Below, one piece after another: positions 18,501 through 25,687 of a DNA stretch of 38,582 bases. Numbering within the stretch: the stretch's first letter is position 1; the number at the start of each line of letters is the position of its first letter. A program made the position numbers and the translations under genes. The stretch lies in the NCBI GenBank assembly GCA_027460615.1, contig JAPZAO010000186.1:1-38582 (forward strand), written 5' to 3'. The notes beneath the pieces were generated by a model that ran no database searches, was not told the origin of the DNA, and was given only the letters and a program-made list of their open reading frames with translations. This stretch comes from Candidatus Methanoperedens sp. (GTDB lineage Archaea > Halobacteriota > Methanosarcinia > Methanosarcinales > Methanoperedenaceae).

Positions 18501-19820
18501 CTTGTTCTCAATTATAAAGGTGTCAAGAAAGACGATAGGGTAAGGGGTATGGGCAGCGTGTACACTTATGTCGAGAAGAGTATCGGGGGTGAGTCTGATG
18601 TGCCGCTGTTTGTAACATACATCGCCGATGTGTATGCTGGTGCGACAAGTGATATGGTTCAGCTTCGCTATACATGGGCGGTAGATACAACCATTATTCA
18701 GACCCCCAAGATTACTCCAACAGTTTCCCCGACACCCACTGCAGCTATTACTGAAACTCCCACACCTGAACATGCGGTTGTTGCTACACCGACTGGAAAA
18801 ATTGTTTATGGCAGGGTAGATTATAGAGAGTTTTCGGTTTCAAATCTACAAATATATACGGGCGATGCGATATCATGGAACAATTTTGACGAATACACTT
18901 CGTACACGATAGTGGAAATGGACCAAAAGTTGCCGAACATGACTTTGAGACCATATGGAAGGTTAACTTACGTATTCAATACCACTGGCAACTACAGATT
19001 CGGGCTATATTATCCCCTTATGAAAACAGGTCCACGTATCCAGAATATCACTGTAAGAGTTTCCCCTGCACCCATGATAACATCGATAACAGACCAAAAA
19101 ACCATCACCAACTCTATCGGCATGGAATTCGTGCAGATATCTGCGGGCGAGTTTGACATGGGTTCTAATGAAAGCGTGCTGGGCTTTGGAAAAAATGCGA
19201 GGGTGGAAACTTTTGCTGAAGGGCCCATACATCACGTAAAGATAGCAAATGCTTTCTACATGGACAAATATGAGGTCACTCAGAAGCAGTGGCGCGAGGT
19301 CATGGGAAATAATCCCTCTAATTTCAAGGGCGATAACTTACCTGTTGAAGAGGTATCATGGAATGATGCCCAGGAATTCATCAGAAAGCTCAATGAGAAA
19401 GAAGGCACGAACAAGTACCGCCTTCCTTCAGAGGCGGAATGGGAATATGCGGCGCGAGCAGGAACCACTACAAGATATTCCTTCGGCGATGATGAATCAA
19501 ATCTCGGCGATTATGCATGGTACGAGGCTCCCCCAAGCAGCGAAACCCACCATGAAGTAGGTCAGAAAAAGCCCAATCCATGGGGTTTATACGACATGCA
19601 CGGCAATGTCGGGGAATGGGTGCGGGATCTTTATTATGATAGCTACGACGGCGCACCCACAGACGGCAGTGCATGGGAAGAAAATGATGTCCCCGCCCGT
19701 GTCATTCGGAGCGGCGGCTGGGGTTGCGGCTCCGGGAACTGCCGGTCGGCGGCTCGCAGCGCCAACTACCCCGGCGACCGCAATCGCTACGTTGGCTTTC
19801 GCCTCCTGAGGGTTATGTAG
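15468..19820 (+). CDS. Giant multidomain surface protein: beta-helix, membrane segments, cupredoxin-like domain, C-terminal FGE/C-lectin domain (copy 1)
   Basis: Up to 1,450 residues. In order these are: a signal peptide (IIFLTILLLIGRASA, about 47-62); NosD-like right-handed beta-helix repeats (about 65-345, many NNxxxxN turns); a unique beta-rich part (about 350-620); a segment shared with copy 2 starting EVDGEINLNK (about 625-760); and two TM helices around a charged coiled segment (IKDEKLIIQRIDELI, about 785-880). Then come a Thr-rich linker, a DUF4352-like domain (about 925-1,065), a cupredoxin-like domain without obvious copper ligands (about 1,105-1,200), and an FGE-sulfatase/C-lectin domain (about 1,205-1,450; RLPSEAEWEYAARAG, WGLYDMHGNVGEW, GFRLL). 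No start codon follows the stop of the preceding gene before the signal peptide. The in-frame ATGs (15468, 15474) overlap that gene by about 80 bases, so the true start is unsure. Confidence 0.7.
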   Translation: MFMVWLEKAKILKKDCLKLLFIPFALNEINWVNPYIRDYRSNIIRAIIFLTILLLIGRASATTLTVDDSGGSDYRRIQDAINAASDGDTILVYSGTYYENVNVSKQLVLRGIGKPVVDAGGGSYAITLSAGKSTLEGFTAVNAGNLSEKENNLREIEKELKSAPEGFVIKLKSATDDAGIMVESNNNIIRNNTISNNEEGIRVMDSINNIVSDNTAINNFLGIYLYYSKNNTVGGNTVSNNMGNGIHLYYSNNNIIIGNYVSNDKISIDESSNYNILYQNNLDSHSYASDYGTNQWDNGINIGNYWNYYTGTDANNDGIGDTPYNVSGDTRAQDRYPLMVPYMGQTLQLTPLVTDPAESDVHVHKVNKLFLINLSLNHNQLYDFDTLWTPNVWSVKNLNYVIFKISTPLNFTKIENYEEYQNGSEVSSSIQYTHTGNDYVWNLSLVDRIGSNIDLYTNEINHTKPWADLAIIKTQEGNNTRLNITYIPAIPLDYNHLRIRAERILSYTYPNNLFSVALGQSRLDFRSDNPIQNQAYNFSVLVNNPEEVNLWLDNSFDWVEDQPSNHISLPVSGFGSINVSTNVPVKWNHRPVQPQYVQDITINMSASTQTPTFTPKYYSEHPKNVEVDGEINLNKNNLSFGDTLNIKARIKLIGSEKIYGAPVLILWKMEKENSTVSMAEWQLTETNQVIKEFKDYEDYKYWWIPPSNEFNFDVNWKWENPEISSGTYQIQVAISTLRVPNSPEGWLLSGDSPNPRVQLKGAYSWIPIPTSVSQGLSSYSAIIGTIITVLAIFLIFLAVVYSNRIKDEKLIIQRIDELIVGVKTKKFDNNELRDKLIEINKELSHKESYGTSYKGYFFAVALVLSVLLLLGYLTLAPEAEAPINMKSINTPALTIKATPNITQTPTVTPTTTTTATPVRLKVVEDVFNGDASAVNEAGLEIFENGYYYVVDWQGDKYVALKGKTNKLVKLILEQKNIENKVLTVGETWDVGGGWTLTAQAIDAKASPRQVWLVLNYKGVKKDDRVRGMGSVYTYVEKSIGGESDVPLFVTYIADVYAGATSDMVQLRYTWAVDTTIIQTPKITPTVSPTPTAAITETPTPEHAVVATPTGKIVYGRVDYREFSVSNLQIYTGDAISWNNFDEYTSYTIVEMDQKLPNMTLRPYGRLTYVFNTTGNYRFGLYYPLMKTGPRIQNITVRVSPAPMITSITDQKTITNSIGMEFVQISAGEFDMGSNESVLGFGKNARVETFAEGPIHHVKIANAFYMDKYEVTQKQWREVMGNNPSNFKGDNLPVEEVSWNDAQEFIRKLNEKEGTNKYRLPSEAEWEYAARAGTTTRYSFGDDESNLGDYAWYEAPPSSETHHEVGQKKPNPWGLYDMHGNVGEWVRDLYYDSYDGAPTDGSAWEENDVPARVIRSGGWGCGSGNCRSAARSANYPGDRNRYVGFRLLRVM
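19698..19809 (+). other. Candidate diversity-generating-retroelement variable region in copy 1
   Basis: The last ~37 codons of the FGE domain (RVIRSGGWG...CRSAARS...YVGFRLL) match the consensus layout of DGR variable repeats in C-lectin fold proteins: RV(L/I)RGGSW, NxRSAxR, GFR. The DNA is strikingly GC-rich compared with the rest of this AT-rich gene, as expected when template adenines in AAY codons have been replaced. No template repeat or reverse transcriptase is seen in this window, so the call is provisional. Confidence 0.5.
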
Positions 19821-19870
19821 CTACTTTCCGTTTTGTCCCTCTACTACAAACAAAACATATGCCTTAGCGA

Positions 19871-20002
19871 AGAAAGGATGAAAAACTAATTCAACGAATT
19901 GATAGGCTTATTAATGAATTAGATAATAACCTATATTTAAATAAAAATAAACTCAGGCAAGACTTGATTGAAATATCTCAAGAGTTAGATCAATTGGTTT
20001 AG
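19871..20002 (+). pseudogene. Remnant of the membrane-proximal segment shared by the two giant proteins
   Basis: These 43 codons encode RKDEKLIQRIDRLINELDNN followed by a charged helix and a TAG stop. They are clearly homologous to RKKDEKLIIQRIDELI...NNELRAKLIEINK in both giant proteins (just after their first TM). The remnant is preceded by an in-frame stop and lacks both the TM and the downstream domains. It lies between the two paralogs and is probably debris of a third copy or of the recombination that made the tandem pair. Confidence 0.65.
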
Positions 20003-20079
20003 TAACAATTCAAGCTCAATTACCTTGGATTGATAATCTTAATTGTGGTTGATATAGCATCTTGAAACGACAGGTAAAA

Positions 20080-23000
20080 ATGGTATCGAATAATAATATT
20101 TACAGAAGGCGCATTCTCAGAGCAATAATCATATTGGTAATATTTTTCCTTATAGGAGGTGCAAGTGCTGCAACGCTTACCGTGGACGACAGCGGCGGCG
20201 CTGATTATAAGCGAATTCAGGATGCAATTAATGCAGCGAGAGATGGGGATACCGTTCTTGTTTACAGCGGCACATATTATGAGAATGTCAATGTGAACAA
20301 AAAATTGGTGTTGCGTGGTATTGATAAAGGCGGTGGAAAGCCTGTGGTAGACGCAGGTGGGAATGGCTATGCTATAACTTTGAGAGCTGGAAATATCACG
20401 CTTGAAGGATTTGTGGCTGTAAATGCTGGCAACCTGCGTGAGCTTGCAAAAGAATTTAAATCCGCACAGGAAAGAGGTGTCGAAGGTGTCAAACTGAAGA
20501 ACGTACGGGGTGATGCGGGAATCAGGGTGGCATCAGACAACAATATAGTCAGAAATAATACGGCTTCGAACAGCGAAGAGGGTATCCGCGTGATGGATTC
20601 CATCAACAACATAGTGAGTGACAATACAGCTATAAACAACTACTTAGGCATCTATTTGCACTATTCCAAGAATAACATGGTGAGTGGCAATACAGTCTCA
20701 AATAACATGGCTAATGGCATCTATTTGTGGTATTCCAATAACAACGTCATTACAGGCAATTATGTGGGCAACGACGAAATCGTGATAGATGAGTCTTCCA
20801 ATTACAATATCCTTTATCAGAATAACCTCAACAATGCCAACGATCACGGCACTAATCAATGGGATAACGGCATCAATATAGGTAATTACTGGAGTGACTA
20901 TACAGGCACTGATGCCAACAACGATGGCATCGGCGACACACCTTACAATGTAAGCGGCAACCCCAAGACGCAGGACAGATATCCGCTGATGGCTCCGTAT
21001 ATGGGGCAGACGCCCCAGCTAATCCCAACAGCTTTACCATCACCAAATGTAGAAGTAGATGGGGGGGTAAATCGCAACAAAGAGAGTCTATCTTTTGGGG
21101 ATACTTTGAATATAAAGGCTAGAATTAAATTAATTGGCAGCGAAAAAATTTATGGGGCTCCTGTTTTAATACTTTGGAAAATAGAAAATGATCGCCCGAC
21201 TAAATCCATAGCCGAGTGGCAGCTTACTGAAACTAATCAGGTTATTAAAGAGTTTAAAGGTTATAATGATTATAAATATTGGTGGATTCCACCAAGTAAC
21301 GAATTTAATTTTGATGTTAATTGGAAGTGGGAGAATCAAGAAATTTCCTCTGGTACATACGAAATCCAAGTAGCAATTTCAACCCCCCGTGCATCTAATG
21401 AAGGATGGTTACTTTCAGGGAATGGCCCAAATCCACGAGTTCAACTTAAGGGTGCACCTATCTCGATACCGGCAGTTATGGCAATAGCATCTTCAGTATC
21501 GATAATAAGCGACCAAGACTACATGGAACAGCAATTTGTTTCAAACGGCGTTTTCTCATCAGGCCCGACAGATCTTATTTACAGGATGAGACTGGATATA
21601 AGACCAACATCTGGTAATTTCCAGGTTTCAAAGATTGTAATCTACAATACCACAACAATCGACATTAACAGGACGTACTATCAAATTGATGGCAAAACTA
21701 AGGGAAGAGGGACTATTTCCGTTTTTCCAAACCGCATAGAGTGGCAGGGACTTGCTGAAGCACCTGCATCAGAGTTTGAACTGGGAATACATGCTTCCAA
21801 TCCATACAGGCGCGATATTCCATTTTCATCAACGAGGTCAGTTTCCAAGGACATGTTGAGTGGAGAAGATAGGATCAATGTTTATTTCTCGGTAACTCCA
21901 TCTCAAAACCTGCGATCTCTTGATGTTTCAACTTACGCAGAAGATACGGATGAGATTTATTCACAACTTCTAAAAAATACTGCCACCAATGCCGAATATA
22001 TAGATAAGACAAGTTCGAACGAAGTGGAATGGAAGTTTGAAAATAGTGTTCCAGATAATACCTACACTGGTTCAGTTCAATTAAGAGCAACTCCTAAAAG
22101 TAGTGGAATTACGCGATATTGGCCGTACACTAGGATACAGGTTGACTATGGTAGCGGTTACACATATAAAAGCAGTGGTTTTGGAGCTAAGGTAGTTCGT
22201 TACACTGACACGGTAATTGGAGATGTTGAGATATACTTCGTAAACCCGGTAGAGTATAAGATTTCTTCAAATGGTAAAGGAGTTTATTACCAGCGTTACC
22301 GCCAGTATTCAGAAATAGTAACAAACGGTGAGCCACCTACTATAGAAATAGATGACAATTTCAAGCCTGGAACAAAAACAATCCCAGTAGGCACTACTGT
22401 AACCTGGATAAATAATGATCCAATTTCACATACTATTGTCAGCAACGAAGGAGTCTGGAGTTCTCCTCCACTTGAACAATATCGACCTTTCTCTTACACA
22501 TTCAACACACCAGGAACTTATGAGTATAGTTGCAATATTCATACATCAATGAAGGGAACGATTATTGTAACAAGCACGGGGGGCGTCATTGGAAGTATTT
22601 TGCCGTCAATATCGCCATCACTATTACCATTAAAATCACCATCAACATCACTACCGATATCACCATCGATAATTGGTACTATAATTACTGTGTTGGCGAT
22701 TTTTCTCATCTTTCTAGCTGTTGTTTACTCTGACAGAAAAAAGGATGAAAAACTCATTATTCAACGAATTGATGAACTAATTGTCCTTGTAAAAACCAAG
22801 AAACTCGATAATAATGAACTAAGGGCTAAATTAATTGAGATAAATAAATATCTATCACATAAAGAATCCTATGGTACCTCGTATAAGGGTTATTTCTTTG
22901 TTGTGGCTGTAGTGCTGGGTGCGCTGTTGTTGGGATACTGGATGTTTGCGCCGATCACTCAAACTTTTTCCGAGACACCTATAATTACATCGACGGCAGA

Positions 23001-24594
23001 TCATGTTTCGACCGAAACGCAAAAACATGCGGGCACAAATCCTAACCTTGATGCAGCAATCGTAAAAGTGAAATTTGACAGGGATAATGTTGTAGCCGGA
23101 GAAAAAGTTTTAGCAGAATTTGTGGTGGGAAATACAGGCTTAGAAAAAATCACCAATGAAACCGTTGAAATAAAAGCCAAAGTATTGACGCTTGATGATT
23201 TCCTTGCAAACCTGTATTTAAAAACCATGAGCTATGAAAAGAAAACAGGGACTTTTACAATGGGCTTTGATACGCCGATTGAGCCGGGAAAAAATAATCG
23301 CATTAGCGCAGTTTTCCGCACCGAGAAGGAAAGAAATGGCAGAAGCCTCGCCGGTACTTATGAGGTCACGACCACTCTATTTGTCAACGGGCAGTATGCA
23401 GATACAAAGGTGCTACCGATAACACTCCTATCAGGCACACCCAGAGAATTCACGCCTACTCCGGTACCCACCCCACCGCCGACTCCAACCCCCACACCTG
23501 CTCCTACGCCGACACCTACGCCAGAACCTGTGACTGTAGCCACACCCACAGGAAAGGTTGTTTGGGGAAGGGTACTAAATGGAAAGTTTCCAGTTACGAA
23601 TCTCCAGATAAACGCCGGCGACCAGGTAGTGTGGGACAACCCAGACGAGACCGTGTATACGATAGTCGAGATGAACAAAAAGATTTCCAATATAACCCTC
23701 CCGGATCTTGGAAAGGCAAAATACACTTTCAACACAACAGGAAGTTATAGATTCGGCTTATATTACAAATACATGAGTACCGCACCGAGCATCCAGAACA
23801 TCGCTGTAAAAGTTCCCAATGTTACTAAAACTGTTCCCCCAACACCCATAACCACACCAACCCCACAAAAAACTTTCGCCAACTCCATCGGCATGGAGTT
23901 CGTTTTGATACCTGCGGGCGAGTTTGATATGGGTTCGCCATCGAATGAAGCAGGCAGGTACGATAACGAAGGCCCAGTGCATCGTGTAATAATCTCAAAA
24001 ACTTTCTATATGGGCAAATATGAGGTTACTCAAAAGCAGTGGCGCGAGGTTATGGATACCAATCCTTCTGCTTTCAAAGGCGACAATCTGCCTGTTGGAA
24101 ATGTAGATTGGAATGATGTTCAGACTTTCATCAAAAAGCTTAACGAGAAAGAAGGTACAAACAAGTACAGCCTTCCCTCTGAAGCAGAATGGGAATATGC
24201 TGCTCGTGCTGGCACAACAACGAAGTATTCCTTTGGCGATGATGAATCAAAGCTCGGAGAGTATGCATGGTACTGGGGTAACTCAGGCTCTGAAACCCAT
24301 GAAGTAGGCCAGAAAAAGCCCAATCCATGGGGGTTGTACGACATGCACGGCAATGTCGGGGAGTGGGTGCAGGATAAATGGCATGATAATTATAACGGCG
24401 CGCCCACTAATGGCAGTGCGTGGGAAGTATATGGCTCTCGTCGGGTACTCCGGGGCAATAAGTATTTCTACTTTTCAGGATATGGTCATTCTCGGGACAA
24501 TAGCTGGGGTGCTTTTCGCTCTGCGTCTCGCCAAGACGAAGACGTTATCTTTCGCTTCGATGATCTCGGCTTTCGCCTCGTGAGGGATTTATAG
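20080..24594 (+). CDS. Giant multidomain surface protein with beta-helix, amicyanin-type cupredoxin, CARDB-like and C-terminal FGE/C-lectin domains (copy 2)
   Basis: About 1,504 residues from ATG 20080; an in-frame TTG at 20062 is an alternative. In order these are: a signal peptide ending GGASA; NosD-like beta-helix (about 30-315); the shared EVDGGVNRNK domain (about 325-460); a unique domain (about 465-745); and a type 1 copper domain (about 750-835) with ligand His in SHTIVS and the C-x2-H-x2-M loop SCNIHTSM, as in amicyanin/halocyanin. Two TMs enclose the same charged segment as copy 1 (about 865-975). A CARDB-like domain (about 990-1,115), a Pro/Thr minisatellite linker, a ligand-poor cupredoxin-like domain and the FGE/C-lectin domain (about 1,260-1,504) complete it. 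It is a tandem paralog of the preceding gene with a different middle, and was probably remodelled by domain exchange. Confidence 0.75.
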   Translation: MVSNNNIYRRRILRAIIILVIFFLIGGASAATLTVDDSGGADYKRIQDAINAARDGDTVLVYSGTYYENVNVNKKLVLRGIDKGGGKPVVDAGGNGYAITLRAGNITLEGFVAVNAGNLRELAKEFKSAQERGVEGVKLKNVRGDAGIRVASDNNIVRNNTASNSEEGIRVMDSINNIVSDNTAINNYLGIYLHYSKNNMVSGNTVSNNMANGIYLWYSNNNVITGNYVGNDEIVIDESSNYNILYQNNLNNANDHGTNQWDNGINIGNYWSDYTGTDANNDGIGDTPYNVSGNPKTQDRYPLMAPYMGQTPQLIPTALPSPNVEVDGGVNRNKESLSFGDTLNIKARIKLIGSEKIYGAPVLILWKIENDRPTKSIAEWQLTETNQVIKEFKGYNDYKYWWIPPSNEFNFDVNWKWENQEISSGTYEIQVAISTPRASNEGWLLSGNGPNPRVQLKGAPISIPAVMAIASSVSIISDQDYMEQQFVSNGVFSSGPTDLIYRMRLDIRPTSGNFQVSKIVIYNTTTIDINRTYYQIDGKTKGRGTISVFPNRIEWQGLAEAPASEFELGIHASNPYRRDIPFSSTRSVSKDMLSGEDRINVYFSVTPSQNLRSLDVSTYAEDTDEIYSQLLKNTATNAEYIDKTSSNEVEWKFENSVPDNTYTGSVQLRATPKSSGITRYWPYTRIQVDYGSGYTYKSSGFGAKVVRYTDTVIGDVEIYFVNPVEYKISSNGKGVYYQRYRQYSEIVTNGEPPTIEIDDNFKPGTKTIPVGTTVTWINNDPISHTIVSNEGVWSSPPLEQYRPFSYTFNTPGTYEYSCNIHTSMKGTIIVTSTGGVIGSILPSISPSLLPLKSPSTSLPISPSIIGTIITVLAIFLIFLAVVYSDRKKDEKLIIQRIDELIVLVKTKKLDNNELRAKLIEINKYLSHKESYGTSYKGYFFVVAVVLGALLLGYWMFAPITQTFSETPIITSTADHVSTETQKHAGTNPNLDAAIVKVKFDRDNVVAGEKVLAEFVVGNTGLEKITNETVEIKAKVLTLDDFLANLYLKTMSYEKKTGTFTMGFDTPIEPGKNNRISAVFRTEKERNGRSLAGTYEVTTTLFVNGQYADTKVLPITLLSGTPREFTPTPVPTPPPTPTPTPAPTPTPTPEPVTVATPTGKVVWGRVLNGKFPVTNLQINAGDQVVWDNPDETVYTIVEMNKKISNITLPDLGKAKYTFNTTGSYRFGLYYKYMSTAPSIQNIAVKVPNVTKTVPPTPITTPTPQKTFANSIGMEFVLIPAGEFDMGSPSNEAGRYDNEGPVHRVIISKTFYMGKYEVTQKQWREVMDTNPSAFKGDNLPVGNVDWNDVQTFIKKLNEKEGTNKYSLPSEAEWEYAARAGTTTKYSFGDDESKLGEYAWYWGNSGSETHEVGQKKPNPWGLYDMHGNVGEWVQDKWHDNYNGAPTNGSAWEVYGSRRVLRGNKYFYFSGYGHSRDNSWGAFRSASRQDEDVIFRFDDLGFRLVRDL
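23455..23532 (+). repeat. Pro/Thr minisatellite encoding a linker
   Basis: Short imperfect repeats of the CCNACNCC type encode alternating Pro-Thr (TPVPTPPPTPTPTPAPTPT). This is a flexible, probably O-glycosylated spacer between the CARDB-like and cupredoxin-like domains, and a likely site of length variation. Confidence 0.7.
24439..24585 (+). other. Candidate diversity-generating-retroelement variable region in copy 2
   Basis: The last ~48 codons (RRVLRGNKY...GAFRSASRQ...DLGFRLV) follow the same C-lectin variable-repeat plan as copy 1 but differ at almost all positions between the fixed anchors FRSASR and GFRLV, and are longer. Both genes then share the downstream motif ATGCCTT(A/G)GCGAAG about 40 bases after the stop (19,858-19,873 and 24,626-24,641), a position where DGR homing signals usually lie. 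Confidence 0.45.
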
Positions 24595-24655
24595 ACGCTT
24601 TCCACTTACCCCTTATACCAAAATGTATGCCTTGGCGAAGCCGAAAGCTGGCATA

Positions 24656-25687
24656 TCAGCCGCCAGCCATGTTTAATAACGATTCAATTTTTTTCTTAGC
24701 GCTCATTCTGTCTTTTTGCCTAATATCATCTTTGATTTCTTTTAACATATGCACAATATCTTCTTTAGTAGGAGAAAGTTCTATTCCGTCGACTTTCTCG
24801 TCAATTATAACATTTATATTTCCTTTTAAATTGGGATTATCTGAATTGTATATTATGAAGTTATAATTAAAATTGTAATTATAATTATAATGTAATCTAT
24901 TCAAAAAAAGCAGGGCTATCTCTATGCTCTTGGCCGCAAGCTTTATTGATTGATTTCCATCCAAACACATTTTTACTTTCTCTAATAAAGATGAGACATC
25001 AGTTCTAAGTTCAGTATTAGGTTCGTTAATGAAGTTAAATACAGCATCTATATCGTGTATTATTTTTTTATTATATTCTTTTATATCTTCATCTGCTTTA
25101 TTATAAAATCTTTTCAACGTTGTTGACAGATCAGATTTTGCATTATTTTCATGAACTTTGTATAAAAAATAGCATCTATCATATCTTTTTTTCGATATTT
25201 CACCTGGTTTTTTGTATATATTTAGCTTACTATTTTCTTTCTTCGCTATTAATTCATCAGTCCTACCATCATCGATTTCTAGGTTTACTTCGGATTTTTC
25301 ATCGTTAAGTCTTAGTGAAATATAATTTTTTCCAACAGATACTACAATGGTCTTACCGTTATCGATTTTGTCAATTTTTGCAGTTTTTACCAAACCAGTA
25401 CCGAATTTTTGTATTAGGAATTCTTTGAGTCTCCCACTATCGTTTCCTGGAACATCATCCCAGCTAAACAAATGCGGTTTTTCTGAATCATAATATGCAT
25501 GATGAATTATCTTTGTGTCATCTTTAGATTTATAGATTGCAAGATCTGGTAATTGCTGCATTTCTATTTTTATTCCAGATTCATCCAGTCTGTAACCCAT
25601 TTCTTTCAATGTTGTCTTTTCTTTACTATTCAAACGAGACAAAAGAGAACCAGTACTATCAATTATTATTAAAGACTCATCTATCAC
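24656..25687 (-). CDS. Soluble protein carrying the shared WDxPG module; last gene of the tubulin/GTPase operon
   Basis: This 343-residue protein has no TM or signal. It starts at GTG 25687, overlapping the stop of the upstream GTPase gene as GTGA, so it is translationally coupled. Residues 1-73 begin MIDESLIIIDSTGSLLSRL and may be a small alpha/beta domain. Residues 74-160 are the module common to all four operon proteins (FSWDDVPGND, then alternating strands ending KLNIYKK). Residues 160-260 are helical and charged, and a Tyr/Asn-rich stretch (YNYNYNFNYNF) lies near 275. The last helix (about 300-343) ends SLLNMAGG. No known family was recognised; it may be an adaptor for the other three products. 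Confidence 0.7.
   Translation of the reverse strand: MIDESLIIIDSTGSLLSRLNSKEKTTLKEMGYRLDESGIKIEMQQLPDLAIYKSKDDTKIIHHAYYDSEKPHLFSWDDVPGNDSGRLKEFLIQKFGTGLVKTAKIDKIDNGKTIVVSVGKNYISLRLNDEKSEVNLEIDDGRTDELIAKKENSKLNIYKKPGEISKKRYDRCYFLYKVHENNAKSDLSTTLKRFYNKADEDIKEYNKKIIHDIDAVFNFINEPNTELRTDVSSLLEKVKMCLDGNQSIKLAAKSIEIALLFLNRLHYNYNYNFNYNFIIYNSDNPNLKGNINVIIDEKVDGIELSPTKEDIVHMLKEIKDDIRQKDRMSAKKKIESLLNMAGG

Noticed and set aside
19700-19760. Genuine catalytic formylglycine-generating enzyme, from a C-x4-C in copy 1 (CGSGNC)
   Set aside because: When the AARS and GFR anchors are aligned with true FGE, neither cysteine falls on the active-site positions, and copy 2 has no cysteine there. A binding C-lectin role fits better.
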